Translations under genes and position numbers: made by a program | Notes under the pieces: generated by a model | Database searches by the model: none | The model's input: the letters and a program-made list of their open reading frames with translations, nothing else | Told to the model about the DNA's origin: nothing | Shown: positions 11,701 to 25,073 of the stretch, piece by piece | Position numbering within the stretch: position 1 is the first letter of the stretch | Layout of the letters: the number at the start of each line of letters is the position of its first letter | Assembly: GCA_036362985.1 (NCBI GenBank) | Contig: JAYGXS010000004.1 | Coordinates: 29,168,562 to 29,232,561, forward strand | Reading direction: 5' to 3' | Length of the DNA stretch: 64,000 bases | Source: Ligula intestinalis | Lineage: Eukaryota > Platyhelminthes > Cestoda > Diphyllobothriidea > Diphyllobothriidae

Positions 11701-14700
11701 TGGGCTTTTGATTTTCTACTCAGTAATGCTCTTATGCAGTCGTAAATTGGATATCATATGATTCAGTCATAGTACAGCACGTGTGGGCGGAGCAATTACT
11801 ACGCTTGAACATTCGGTAGTATGGTACTTCTTTGCCCTATTAGTAAGGGAGGTCATATGTTACGCAAACATTTATGCCTAGAGAGCTTTTTAGTTGCATT
11901 TAATCCGATAAAATGCCATACTACATATCTAACCTATAATGTACCTGGAGCCATCATAACTTCATCAAGAATATGAATGAATGTACAGTAGTCGCCGGAC
12001 ACTTTGGCATATGTTTGAAAACACTATTGTGATTCATTCAGTTTATTGAATTCTGCAAAAGCCTTTTACTTAGTTAAATCGTCATTTAGTTAGGTTTATT
12101 AAGAGAAATAACCACTAGTTTTGGGGAAATTGGGAGTAAGCTCATATAGAAGGAATTTCCTATGCTATTACGAAAGAGCGAACCAAACCGCACGTTAAAG
12201 TTGATAATACTAAGAAGGAACTCCAAAAGAAATAAAATAGGTACAGAAGATATCCCTTCCAGAACTGGAAAGGTTTATACAAAATTGTTAAGATTGAAGT
12301 GTAGTCAAGTGAAAGGAACCAAATTTGTTGGCAGTTACATTGAACATATGTGTTTAAGAAATTATGTTTACATATCTGGTAACGTTTTTTGTAAAAAATG
12401 CATTGACAGAAGAGTTTTTGTTTGAACGCAGCAATGAACCTCAAATGTCCTTCAATAAAAACCAAATGTCTAACATGTTTTCCTAGATTTAACACAAATA
12501 GTGCTTTATTAAACGTAAGTCATGAAGAAAAATAGTTTTTGTATACTTTACAATCTCCTTTTACTTTATTGAGAAACGTAACAGTAAGTACTCCAAAAAA
12601 TGGCAATCTATATGGCCAGTTTTTTTGATTCGCCAGTATACATCTGAAAGTGGAATAAATCTACTCAAAATCTACTGCAGAATATTTTGACTTAAAAAAA
12701 TTCTTTTATTATATAGAAAGTGGTTGCTTCAAGTTTTCAACTTTACACAATATCAAAATTTACTTTTCTAATTTAGAGCCCTTTTTTACGTCTCTAGAAC
12801 CACGGCATTATCTAGAAAATGTTAAATTCTTTTACGAACACTAAGTTATTCCTTTATTTATTTTAAGTACTTAATAGGCTTTATGTCGTTCATTATTATT
12901 TCTATGTTTCCCTAAATACTTTCACACTGGTATTGGAGTTATGATCAAACTTATAAAAATTAAGGAAAATTCCGTGGTCAACGACGACCGCTGTACATAC
13001 TTATTTATATTATCCCATATCATATCAGTCTAATGAGTTATTTTCATCAGTGAATCCATCCGGATATCTGCCTACCCTTGTGCGACTTAAGTAGCAAGAA
13101 GTATTCACATGCAAACAGTCAATGAATTAACGTACCACAGGCAGGTTAAAAATGCAGGCTTTAAACGTTTTGCTTTTCACGAAGGTTGCTTAACAGAAGT
13201 TTGAGGGAGTAAGTCAGCTTCCAAAGATGAACTGCATAATTCGACCAAAACTTAATTACTATTTGCAAATAATTAGCGTTTTTGTCTGCCACAGAAGGGA
13301 AAAGCAATAAAAACTAAATGGCAAGCGATAAAAAGCAGATGAATTTACGGTTTGCTTGATTTTACCAAACCGGCCAACTTCAGATTCAATGACGAAAGAA
13401 CGAGTTTTTTTAGGCTGGGATGGGGCATGGCTGAGCATTAAAGTTCAATTAGGTTAGCATCTAGGGCCTCTGCAGATTAAGCTTTTCAATTAATTGTTGC
13501 TGGCCACTGCACACTCGCCTGCATGCACTAGAAACCGGAGTCCTAAGTCGAATCGCAACAGTCCCTAGTCCATCATGTTAATCGTCAACTTCCACTCCCC
13601 TGTACGGCTGAGTTACATCTCCAAAGCTAGCATAGGGAAGAAAACAGTCACTTTTTATTTATTTCCACAAATTAAACAATTTGCTTTTCTTGTTTTAGTC
13701 AAATTTGGTGCCCTTGAACTGCAAAGTGATCGGTTATGTGCTTGTAATGGAATATTCTATACCAATGACAACATTCTATCAGTGACAATGATGCTCAGCT
13801 TAGTAAAACCACTGTGCCTACAGGGCATTGTGCAGCATGTTTAGGTGCTAAAGTCCATGAGGAAAGCTACTGATATTCCAATTATGTTCATATACCTTTC
13901 AAGGAGAAACAATGTACTAGGTAGATAAAAATTGGCGGTGCATTTGTCTAGAAGTATAACTTTTGGTCGCACAGAAAGTACCAGCCTACCAAATACGCTG
14001 AGTTTTTGGCGTCATCTGCAGCTAGCTGTACTCGCAACCTGTGGCACCTCGAAATAGCTGGTTAGCGATGAATGAATAATGATTCATCCAATGAGTCATA
14101 AATATTACTCGAGGTTAAAAGACCAATGTTTTTCCTGCAATTTATTAAAGCTTTCTTTTGCCTCTAATTCCCCGCCAAGCAGGCAGTCCTAGATCTCAAG
14201 TACTTGCAAGTAGTTAGTCGTATTTATGCTCGCACTTTCTTCTTTGGATGTAGTTGGGTGCAAAGGACTTAATTGGGTTGGGAAACCACCGCCCGAGTCA
14301 TGATGCCTTCCTCTTACATTTGCTTTTGGGCATCACAGTTTGGTGGTTGGTTGACTGTGCGTGGAAATTTTTTATGGCCGAGGTTGGCATGCAGCCGACA
14401 ACAGTATGTGCCCTTTGTGTAAGTGACCTTTGAGATTTATTTTTCTTGAAAAATTCCTGTGAGGTGACGTACATTGTCCAGGTCGTACCCCAGTTGCAAA
14501 AGATTCCGGGTTAACCATCCTAAGTACTACTGAGTTGAGGCAATAACTTGCGCTAATAATATTCATGCAACTATGGATGTGGTTTCAAAATGCGTGAACA
14601 ATTGCTTTAACCACTGCCTAAATATTTCTTCCGGTGGCTCCGCTATTGAGGTTGGTAGACGGCTTTACTACCTGAAAATCCTTTCATTTCCGGTTAATTC

Positions 14701-16599
14701 ACTTTATGCTCAATCAAATTTATTTAAATCCTCAATTATCCACAAAAGCCTTAACAGACTAGAACGTTATTTTGTGATAACAAACAGTTAAAATCAAAGT
14801 ATTATATTGCAGTGCACAGTTAATGCAAGATTGACTTGCGCCTGGTATCGAAAAATGACTGGACAGTTTCAAATATTTCTGCAAGGGCGTTACTGATTCA
14901 ACTTTTCTGAAATAAATTGCAACCAATGGCTACAAAAATGAATATCGTCAAGTTGAAATTTATGTGAAGCGGGCAGAGAATTTGCTGAATTGAAGGAAGC
15001 AGTTCTAAAAACCAAAACAGATTTTTAGTGCATGCAATATCCTTATCTCCAGACCGGTAGTTTGTGGATGAAAGTACAGTTGCCCACAAATTCATTATCA
15101 ACATCCTTTATGGCAGTACAGAAGAAATTTTAGATTTCTTTTATTCGAAAATTCAGGAAAATTCAGGAAATTAAACTTATATTCTCATCTACTGACAAAC
15201 TTATTGTTCCGTGATCACCTCTTCTTTTAATCTATGCCAGAGGACATGCACTTTCACTTTTGTTAGATTACTGTATATATATATGCAGTAAAATCCAGCG
15301 TATCAAAAGGGGTTGACTACTTGGAATATCTCATATGGGCTCAGAACATACTGATACCCTTTTCAAGGAAAGAATAATGAGTCCCCTACCGATCTTAAAT
15401 TGATAAAAATCGATGTAAAAAACAACGAAAAGAAGTAATTAGTAAACGTTAATTTCCAAGAAATACTTTGTTTTTTCAATGCAACACGTGGCAAAACTTG
15501 CAGCATGCTTTCCGATAGTTTTCAATATGGAAAAAATTTGGATAGGTTTTTTTCAAAGAATGCAAGATATGTAATTTCGGCGAAAAGCATGGTGCAAACA
15601 TGAAAAATCAACAATATTTTTGGCAGTGCCTTCTAACATGTGCATGATAATTTCTTCTGTTTCGTCTGGGCATTACAAGCGGAGCTCTATAAATAGCTTG
15701 GTTTTTTGAGCATCATTTTATTACATTAAAGAAAGAAAATTTCATCTGAATCAAAAACATTAACAACTAAGCGTTTTCTGGTCTCATTTGGTTATTTAAA
15801 GTACCTGAAAAATATTCAGAGGTAGCCAAGGTTTTGCGTTAAGCAGACAATCACTTATAGACAGGCGAATTGACTTTTGGTAGTTTCTTCTGAAATGCCT
15901 GTTCACAGCTAACAGAGTGTTTAGGAATAAAAGCTATAAAGTAGCTATTTGCCCAAAAAACTTGCGTTTGTTACGTTTGCCTATTCTGTTTCCATTTTTG
16001 AACAGTTAGGAGGTTCTTCTTAGAATAAAGAAAATGAATAAGTTACTAACGTAAGAAGTACATGCACAAATAGTTTTGAAATCTCATACCTCTAATCTGC
16101 TTGTGTAATCTTAGGTTGACTTTGCAGCTTTCCTTTTAAACTAGTGGTTCAGCTTATGGGAAAAGGTCATGTGAAATTTTGTAGGTTACAGTTAGACGTC
16201 CAAATAGCTGAAAAATGAACACTATATATTTTTTTATATTTCTTGCCTTTATGTCGACTGGGTATGTTAACACTGCGTTCACGCTTGACCATATTCCGGG
16301 AATCAATGTTTTCGTAGAGCACTTTCCCGGCGGTCAAGTCATTTGCCTGTTTAAGTGGAAATGCGAGGCTATCTGTGACAGGCGGCATATTGCGCTGCTT
16401 TAAATTCCGACCTTCGAAGCCTTCCTGCACGTGCTTGGAGGTAGCGTGGCGTTTATCTGATGGTTGCCTGTTGGAATGCCTCTCTTGATCTGGCTTAGTG
16501 TATGGAGAGGGTCCCTGATACATGTGTCTAGCATATTCCTATAAATCGATTGCTCCAGGGGAATTGAACCTGTAAGTATTCCAATTGCAGCACCTTCGT
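8741..16599. other. Intronic AT-rich DNA, no gene recognised
   Basis: About 7.9 kb with only short random-looking open frames on both strands. The longest (10270-10650 minus, 12160-12495 minus) have the composition of AT-rich non-coding DNA and no family features. There is no splice-bounded frame that would fit the GRIP linker. Confidence 0.55.
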
Positions 16600-17420
16600 T
16601 ATTGATTAATCCGTTCGACGCACACAGAGAATGAGGAACGGGAAGAGCATGGGCGGCACCACACTGATCGGCATTGATATCCCAACGGCGTCTACACTGT
16701 CTGATAATGTGTGTTGTACGAGTTCGGCACCCACATGTACAACCAAAACTCTTTCGTTAGCCGAAAAGTCTACATGCTATAGGTCCAACACGAGTTATCT
16801 ACGAGTGAGCGAATTCCTGTATCGTTTTGTCGAGGCGTCCGATTAGCCGTAGGGCTTCTTATCTCTCTCTCTCTCTCCCTTGCTCCCACAAACGCGTAGT
16901 CGAGCGGGTGCGCACGTCATTCAAAGCACGCCACAAGCGTGCATACGTGCATCTGCATTGGAATGCGTGCGTGGTGGTGGGCTCTGATTGGTCAACCGCG
17001 TGGGGAACGTGCACGCTTACTGTCTGTTGCCTATGCCGGGCGGAGGATGGCAACCTGGAGCCAGTGAGACCGAGCGATACGTGACCCGCTGCTGGATTTA
17101 GGCCGACTGGGGCAATGCCAGCGGCGCTTGCATTATCAACATCGTTAGATAAGTAACGTGCTCGGTTTTAAGCAAAGCCCTGCACTTGCCACAGGCATAC
17201 GCACGCACAGTGTGGTTGCCAGTGGTTCAGGAAAAGCTGCGTTGGTGACAGACAGCGCCTTGATATCCCAACGCGTTTTGTGGGTTTTTGCTGGCTGACT
17301 TTGGAACTGCCAGTCAGCACATGGGACATAAAACGGATGCCAAAAAAACCAAAAGGCCCAGAACATGGAGATGGGTCCTATCCAAAAGTATACAAGTCCT
17401 CCTTTTAAAGTCAACCGGTC
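16600..17420. other. GC-rich island, probably an old unidentified element
   Basis: Composition rises sharply against the AT-rich flanks, and a (CT)n run lies at about 16861-16878. Frames are broken and no domain is recognisable. The local GC rise resembles that of the PLE copies, so a mobile origin is likely but unproven. Confidence 0.35.
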
Positions 17421-20400
17421 CGCAGTTGAAGATTGCTAATCACTAAAAGATGCAGGTAACTGCAAAGTATTAGGAGAAAGATTACAGAATACTGACTTCA
17501 TTTGATTTTATGAAACGGCTTGCTATGGGAGATGAAAGTAGTAAATATGGAAGATGAATTAAGTGTCATAACCTTAAAGTAAACGAGGGAACCCAAGTCC
17601 AAGAGGCAAAATGAACAATAAATACCAGGCCCTACAAGATACCGATAGTTTTGTTTAGTTTAAATCTTCTATTTCGTACATACAAACGGCCGTGAAGTAA
17701 ACTCCAATCTTACTTATGCGCAAAAATTGTATACTAAATGTTTTAACATGCGGTCCAATCCAGGGGATCAGAGATATGCGAAGAAGGATAAAAGTGGGGC
17801 TTATTTGGTGCACACCGCATCAGCCGCGGTACTGTCGTTAGAAAATATAATTCTAAACTAAGGAAAGAACATACTATTAATGTGAAGTGTGTTTGAACCA
17901 AAAACCTGTAATTTTAACTAACGTGAAACGAAGTTTTGATTGTAAACGCTTAACGATATGAAGGCTTATGGATATCGTCGTTTTATGCCAAAAGCCATGT
18001 GGATCCTTTACCTACATAGAAAGAATAATATGTTAAAGAAATATGATGACTTACCTGGCAATGATCCTTTTTGGGGGATGCAAACAGTGTACATTTTACT
18101 GATTAGCTTCAAGTGTCATGGAAAAGTTCCTTTGTTCATGCAGAACACGGTTTAAAGTTATTTTATCAAAAACGATCACATAATTCTTAATGCAAATCAA
18201 CATTGTCACCTAGACACATGCGCACATTATTCTGCGCTACTACAGTCGAGAACTTAAGTGAACCAGGCAAGATTTGTCAAAACCACCCTTGCCGAATGGA
18301 GACTAGTTTGTTTTTTTTCGATCCACGAAATTCAAACTGGACAAGACGAGAAGAATATCGTTTTTTTAGGAAAAACGCAAGTTAATTCTTCTTTAAAAAA
18401 CTTATATTGGTCACTAAATGTACTTTTCTACCTCTTTAAGACGCAGAAGCGTCAACCGGCAAACGTTTTAAAGTTGCCCGCAGTTATCAGGCATACACAA
18501 AAATTCCTGAAGTAATCGTGCGTAGACCAGCCATTAAACAGCCATTTGGGCTTTTGCGCATATACGAACCTGCTTTTTCTTCAGCCCCTATGCGCTAGCG
18601 TAATGTAGATGCAGAACGGGTAAAGCACAACCTGGTTGACAAATAGTCATTAGTTACATCGCCGCATGCACTGCATTTAGATAGGAGGCTAATCGTGACC
18701 AAAGACAGCGCAGCGTAGTAAAAAGACAGAATAGCTTTTTTGGGTTTGCAGTGGAAATAAATTATCCCTATCCGAAATATGTTTTGGAAACAGAGGAGGA
18801 GTGTCCTCAGTTATCGGAAACTGCACTGCTAACACCCTTTTAATGAACTAAATTAGTAGCAATGCGTCTCCAGCTGATCAAGAGTACCAGTCACGTTTGA
18901 GGGTGGTCATGTTCTCCGAAGATCAAGTTCCATGGTTCGCGGTGTGCGGGTGTACAAATAACACATCAGCGGCCGTTGCCCACGCGGTCCAGCCTGTGCC
19001 CCAAAGCAAGGTGGGCGTAAGGACAGTGATTTGCGCGTGTTATAGTTGATATTCATAGTAGAGGTACACAACCTCTACGTCAATCTCTCCTTTCCTCCCA
19101 AACGAACCAAACGGTGTCATGATGAAGTTCTGAAGACCGGAGGCGGAATCAGGTGCAGGTGGCTAGCGCAACAGTAGACCGAAGCCCCCCCCCCTTAATG
19201 TGTGGGGCAATTTTTACGGGTGCGAATCATAAATAACGCATCCCATGCCCTGATGCAGTCCTTGTATCTCCGTGTGGTTCATTTGCGGGGAAAGAATGCA
19301 CAAATAAAAACACAATCGTCATCAAGAGAAAAACAGAACGTTTGAGGAGTCACTGCCTGGGTAAAAAATTTCAAGCGTTTTGCCACATACAAATAAGAGG
19401 ATTTATTGTTGCACTAACATTGCCATTATTCATGGTTTTCATTTATCGAAGCTCAAAAACCCATTGGAATTTACGAATACCAGAATGTAGACCTTCGTCT
19501 GGCGAAAACGAGGATCTTGTTGGTCTATCTGTGGTTGTGGCTGCTAATAAGATTTCACGTTCTTCGTTGCTGACCGATCACGCGGCACGTGATCTTGTAA
19601 CCTAATTATTGTGAAGTCGTTATCCACGAAATCAAATCAAAGCCTTTCAGCATAGTCGACTATACCACAAACAATCCAAACGCAAGAAAGTTGCATCAAT
19701 TGCCCGTTACTTCATCTTAAACGTCACAATCAAACATTGGACAATTTACTAGAGGCGACATATCCTCCTACATTATTTCACTGAAAACATTTGCCCGAAA
19801 GATTATCTAAGAGAAATTTTTAAAATTTTGTTTTACTGCTAGTATTTTATTCAATTGTCTTACGTGGATATAGGTTAAGTACTTTCACATATTACTTTTT
19901 ACTCATTTGGCACGAATCTTCACAGTTTCTGCGTTTCAGCTTTTGATTTGAAAATGGTTTTTTCCCACTGCCTTAAACCATCGCAATGCTTCTTTAAACT
20001 TTTTATCTAAGTAGAGCTCGTTTCTAAAACGTAGGCACCTTGGTCAACGCGTATGACCTGTGTCCGATGAGTTGGATATGGTGTGAGTTTAAATATATTA
20101 AATAAGCTATTGAGCCTACAGTATGCGAGGAAAAATTATAATGTAAATATCATTTAGGGCGACCATTGTGCGTGATGTTCACTGATCTGGCAGTATGGAT
20201 ACACTAGCGGAAGGTTATTTTGAATTAAAACTATAGATCTAACAGATATTTGAGTACTGAAGGGACTGATCCACACTTCACATTTTCAAGTACTTAATTA
20301 TAGTGCAGTTGGCTTATCCGTTGCTCGAAGGCTTTCGCTGTGTACAGGATGTACTTTATGATATACTATATGGCTATTATATATCATATTATATGAAATG
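17421..20400. other. Intronic DNA, nothing recognised
   Basis: No gene or matched repeat. A C-run lies at 19186-19194. Confidence 0.5.
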
Positions 20401-20409
20401 TTATTGATA

Positions 20410-21240
20410 TTAATATTCAGGTAAATCATTCCATAAATTATTAAGTGCATGACTTGGACGTGGGTGACTAGACCATGACTTTTTAGAGTCAGAACCAAGA
20501 TTCCTATGAGAATTTTAGTCAAAGACAATCAATATGGGTGGAATAACCACGCAACTGCTCATTTAACAAACGAGTAGTACTAAAAGTAGTAAGAATTCTA
20601 TATGGCAAAGGTGTTATTCCATACTCCCGCATAAATAGTAGCTAAAAGCCCAGACACGTGTTTTGTGGATGTTTCTGCTGCTGTGTTTTAGAGCAACGAG
20701 GGTTTGGGCTCCTCAGTGGGTCCTCCAACTGTTCCTATTCGGTTGCTGGTATAAAGCCTCCGGATACTAATCGGATAAATTATTATGTAAACTATTGAGT
20801 GCATGACTTCGAGGTGGGTGACTAGAACAGCAGAAGCATCGGCGAAACACGTGTCTGGGCTTTAAGATATTAGATATGCGGAAGTACGCTACAATATGTT
20901 TGCTATATAGAATTAATACTATTTGTTGTATTACCCGTTTTATAGAATGGGTATTTGTGTGGTTATTCCACAAAAATTGATTGTCTCTGAGTACAATATT
21001 CATAGAAATTACGGCTCTGAACCTAAGAAGTCATGTTCTAGTTGCCCACCTCTGAGTCATGTACTTAATAATTTACAGAATTATTTACCCGATTTTTCTC
21101 CGGGCGTTATATACCAGCAACCGAATAGGGAAGGTTGGGGACCCCACTGAGGTTCCGAACCCCTCATTGCTGCATCACGCTGCGACAGAAACATCGACAG
21201 AACACGTGTCTGGGCTTTTAGCCCAGCCTGCTGAAAAATA
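20410..21240. repeat. Cluster of inverted and direct copies of an ACACGTGTCTGGGCTTT repeat
   Basis: AGCCCAGACACGTGTTTTG at about 20648 is inverted relative to AACACGTGTCTGGGCTTTAA near 20855 and to AACACGTGTCTGGGCTTTTA near 21200. The block GTGCATGACTT ... GTGGGTGACTAGA occurs directly at 20443-20475 and 20800-20828, with a divergent relative near 21045-21065. The section around 20700-20770 (CTCCTCAGTGGGTCC to GGTTGCTGGTATA) is inverted at 21100-21160 (TATACCAGCAACC to CCCCACTGAGG). This is a nested or fold-back non-coding transposon family. A related end (AACGTGTCTGGGCC) is at 59140. Confidence 0.6.
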
Positions 21241-22246
21241 TTGGTAATTAAAGTAATGATCTTTGACACTGAACAAACTCCTTACTTTAGCAGGTTTTTT
21301 TGCTGCACTTTACAATAACAGAATTGCAAACTAGCATACTGAGGGAGAGTTATTTTTCTATCCAGAGTGGTGTTGTAGCCAGGGTCCATTTCAGTACAGT
21401 TTATTTGAGTGGAATGTAGTCTTGTATGTTTGAACTCCCAATTTGTGTATAGCAGTGTTGTGATAGCAAAAAATAGAATCTCAGCTTATTGCTGAGGGCA
21501 AATTACACAAGCCAGTGAGACGGGGCAAAGGGGAAAAAGAGCAGTCAGTAAAAAAATAACCAGTTGGGATTTTTAGGAGAAAAAGCCGCCGCTCTTGGCT
21601 TGTAGTATGCTTCGTTCAACCACTATTAGCACTAGTTTTTAAACTCCGACGAATTTTATTTTCGTAACTGTGGTTGGTGCTACATTTCGACTACCTGGGT
21701 AGTAGTTTCGGCAGAATATCCTGCTCTCAATGCAACAAAAAGTTAAACTAGCAAGACCGGCAAAAAACAGTCTAGACTAAGGTTAGACAAAAAGCAATAT
21801 CGTTTGCTAAGCTGAGAGCCGGAGGTTTTTCACTGCAGCAAAAAGGCACATGAACAGGAATACCTACGCATAGAAGAGCATCAAAAAGCAGAAGATTTAG
21901 AATACATTATTACTTTCCGAGAAGAAGAAAAAATAGGAAATTACTTGAACTGTGTACAAAAATCGGAAACGCCAGGGTTCTAAATTTCCTGTTTCAGCGG
22001 CGAAATCACCTTCAATCTGAATGACATTGACACAAGTAATGCGACTAGTAGTAGGAAGTATGCAAGGTTTCGACCTGAATTGCTTTTATATAAATTTAAA
22101 TATAAGTGAAAGGCACGTTAGACCTGTAAAGACCAACAAATGCGAAAGTTCACGTTCCAGGTGTGTTAATTGAAAAAGGCATTTGCTGATCGAACATCGG
22201 AAAAGTTTCCTTATTGTTTGATTTGCTTAATTCAGTTGACCTAATT
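21241..22246. other. Intronic DNA, nothing recognised
   Basis: No gene or matched repeat seen. Confidence 0.5.
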
Positions 22247-22345
22247 GTGCAAAGCCCGCGGCCTCGGTGGGAGTCGACTACACCCTGCAGAAAAGACTTT
22301 TGCGCAGCCAAAGCTCTACCATTGAGCTACGAGGCTCACCATGAG
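22200..22345 (-). repeat. tRNA-derived SINE, copy 1
   Basis: Minus strand starts CCTCGTAGCTCAATGGTAGA, a good RNA polymerase III A box with a four-base-pair D stem (GCTC/GAGC). The B box is degenerate (GTAGTCGACTCC). The acceptor-like ends GCCTCG and CGAGGC still pair. The tail reads CACAATTAGGTCAACTGAAT, shared with the other copies. Confidence 0.7.
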
Positions 22346-22499
22346 CCGTAAATTATATCAAACTTGGACCGATTTTACCCGTCCAGCTCACTGCTAGTAT
22401 GGTATCGACCATTACGCAACAGAAAGGTGACTGCCCACGCAGGATTTCCTACGCAATCATATAAAACCCACCAGAATGCCTGTTAGGCTTACTTAATTG

Positions 22500-22640
22500 T
22501 TAGGGGGGGGTTGGCAGATTTCCTCTAATTCAGTTGATTCAATTGTGAAAACTTTGCGGCCTCGTTGGGGAGCCAAACCCACACAATAGGGAAGGCATTT
22601 GCGCAGCCATTGCTCTACCATTGGGCTACGAGATGAAATC
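22500..22640 (-). repeat. tRNA-derived SINE, copy 2, with poly-C end
   Basis: Minus strand: GTAGCCCAATGGTAGAGC A box, a B-box-like GGGTTTGGCTCCCC, then a tail with CAATTGAATCAACTGAATTA and an end of AAATCTGCCAACCCCCCCC (plus strand 22502-22519). Confidence 0.7.
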
Positions 22641-22654
22641 GATCCAAGTGAAAA

Positions 22655-22785
22655 TAAATTCATGGCTCATGATAGTTCAATGGTAGAGAGTTAGCTGTGC
22701 AAGAGCCTTTCCTGCTGTGTGGGTTCGAAATCCGCCTTGGACGTGAATTTTTTACAATTGGGTTAACTGAGTTTCTTTATTGTTT
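22655..22785 (+). repeat. tRNA-derived SINE, copy 3
   Basis: Plus strand: ATAGTTCAATGGTAGAG (A box), GTGGGTTCGAAATCC (a good B box), then ACAATTGGGTTAACTGAGTT tail. It lies within about 20 bp of copy 2 in opposite orientation. Confidence 0.7.
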
Positions 22786-23607
22786 AAAGCTTTCAGACGC
22801 GTACAGGTGTTTATTATCAGTCTTTTAACCACCTATAGAGGAGGTGCTGTAGTTGTAATAATTTAATGATGCTTATGTACGTGGGATGTGTGCTGTACGA
22901 CGAACGTTTTATGCGAAAAGCACCCAAACACTTCGCCTGTTGGCCATTTTACATTCGAAGCACAACCGAACACTCCTTTATTTCATTAGCAACCGAGTTT
23001 TTTCATCGATAACAAGGTAGCTGGGTTGAAGGATTTCAGTGCCCTTAAATATGATTTCCGCTGTTAGTCAAGTATTTGTTAAAGTAACTGTTAAAATAAC
23101 GCGAGTGAGAGAAATCGCGCCTTAAACAGCATAAGTCAATAAAGAGACAGCGAGCCAAATTACATGTGGACCTTGTAGAAGAGTAATACATCTATTATGT
23201 TCCCATATGCGTCTGTGATCGCTAACGAAGGTTTTGGCCGCTTTTTTGGTAAAAGTACAACCACATTTTTGTGGATTATTTCTAAACGTGCCTTAGCTGG
23301 GCAAGTTAATGCTTCTGCACTGAACTAGCCTTTTTTCACTAGCTGGAGCAGGGAAAGATCCAGGCGGGATTAAGTTTAAATGACGTCAGCCAGCAAGCAT
23401 GGGTGCAAACCGTCTTATTCAAGATCACCCGGCTGGCTTTATCGTGAATAAGGATCTAAGGAGGATGTATGCTAAGCAAGGCTGTATTTTTGGGAATAAC
23501 AGACACAGCCTCAATTAGTACCCTCTGCAGACGTTGGCTTTAACTCAGAAACCTAATAAAGGAGAAAATTGAAGCAACACAAAAATTGCGTGCAATTATT
23601 CGCTTAC
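22786..23607. other. Intronic DNA, nothing recognised
   Basis: Sequence just downstream (minus strand) of the PDZ3 second-half exon. No gene seen. Confidence 0.5.
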
Positions 23608-23765
23608 CAGTCAATTCCTGATTTTCTGGACAGGGCATGAGATTTATTTTGATGGTTGCTGAACCTCCCCTATCCAACAGCTGAACAGCCTCGGCAACAT
23701 CGAGTTCGTCGGTGAAGATGTCATTTATTGCTTCAATCACATCGCCAACCTGTAGAGCTCCGCAT
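23608..23765 (-). CDS. grip: GRIP-like scaffold, exon: second half of PDZ3
   Basis: Exon of 158 bp (1 + 52 codons + 1). The acceptor is a T-rich run ending TTTTTTAG and the donor is CTG|GTAAGC. The first base completes the Arg codon begun by the exon ending at 25967. It reads RCGALQVGDVIEAIND (strand D and the GD turn typical of PDZ), then DVAEAVQLLD (helix B that lines the peptide groove) and SATIKINLMPCPE (final strand). In GRIP proteins the first PDZ domains bind partners other than receptor tails; no partner can be read from sequence here. The alignment with the preceding exon gives a complete domain in the order expected for GRIP PDZ3. The final phase is 1, matching the PDZ4 exon. Confidence 0.9.
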
Positions 23766-24376
23766 CTAAAAAAGGTATTTGAATGAAAAAAAGGAATAAG
23801 AACTCTAAATTTGAGGGGTGCGGTGGATATATAGTGTAACCTAAATGGATCTTTCAGCGAGTACCCTGTGTTGTCGCAGATGGGGAATACCTTTTGCCAT
23901 ACCATTCCACGTCACTTGCAACCTTCGTAAGCTTGTAGCGATAAGCAGTTGCTAACTGTAACCCTCAGACTTACCGTTTCCTTTTCCGAGTGATATCTCG
24001 CAAAACATGAAAATCCGGGAACTTATAAAGCAAGAAACTGCGTTATCCATAATCCACCATAGGACATCCCCTATGGAACCAAGAGGTCGGCTGAGGGACA
24101 TTACCTCTGCACACATGCTGGGTGGTTGCACGAGCTTCCAATCCATTCTAGTTTGCTATTGGCTGTTGGTTTCTTGCTGACTTATTACCTACCTCACGTG
24201 GGCGCCGATTTTAAACCTCGTGTGCAGCTACATGAGCGGTGGTAATCACTGGTTGAGGGTGGAGTTTGAGCTAGAAATTACCAGTCCAGTCATCCTTCAT
24301 TTGGTCAAACCTGTGCGATGCTTGGCCTAACAAAAGGTAAACCCAACCTTTCACCTTGCCGCACTATGTGACCCTC

Positions 24377-24571
24377 TCAAAAGAGGAATTTTGTGCTAGC
24401 TTCATGTGTCATGTGTTTCAGCTGAAACATTCGCAAGACTGAAGTTTTTATTACATTTGTAAGGCTTTCGGATAAATTTTTGGCAAACAAGTTGACACCA
24501 TCATAAGGATGCATATCCTTAAAGGTTCCTTTATTTATCCAAAAGGACGTTTTGCTTAACTTTGCTTGCAA
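24377..24571 (-). other. Open frame without known features, intron
   Basis: A short frame in the intron between the two PDZ3 exons. No splice-site support, no domain. Neighbouring 24000-24170 also has a short frame of unknown origin. I treat both as chance. Confidence 0.15.
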
Positions 24572-25020
24572 TCTAACAAAAAGAAAATATTGCGTGTAGG
24601 TAAAACAGCCTGTACATAGGCAATTTAGAAGTCAAATGACTGCATTTTGCGTAATTTAAGTTGCAGGATCACATGGTTTACCATCTGGAAGGAAGATTCA
24701 AACACGCGTAGAATTCAGACGGACAGTAGGCAAGCAAAAGTAAATTTTCGATATATTCTCATCATGCAATACACTTCTCTTTTTCGATGAGGGTTTTCGC
24801 AACTTAAAAACGTATATAAGTCGCTATTAAGGTTATTAAATTGAGTGCTATAAAGAGTAAAATACCATGGCTTCTAACTCAGCACGTTCCAAATTTACTT
24901 GAACTATTTCTCTGATAAACTACTTACCTCAGCCGCAAATCGCAGATACTTACGATAATGTTTCATAGACACCAAAAATACCGTCAACAGCAATTATGAA
25001 TTAGGTTAAAGCTTGTGTTA

Positions 25021-25073
25021 AAAGCAGAATTTATTGGATCCATTAATTTTGAGAGTGTTCATCAGCTGCTTCC
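25021..25073 (-). ncRNA. Hammerhead ribozyme, group E copy 1, 3' end (core mutated)
   Basis: On the minus strand, stem I strand AAGCAG precedes CTGATGA, and CTGCTT follows the expected cleavage position, giving a perfect 6-bp stem I. The stem III hairpin (loop GGATCCA) ends AATAAATT. The GAAA box reads CAAA, so the invariant G12 is lost and this copy should be inactive. Confidence 0.6.

Noticed and set aside
22270..22345. tRNA gene on the minus strand
   Set aside because: A box and D stem are good, but the T arm is broken (GTAGTCGACT) and the unit continues into the SINE tail shared with other copies.
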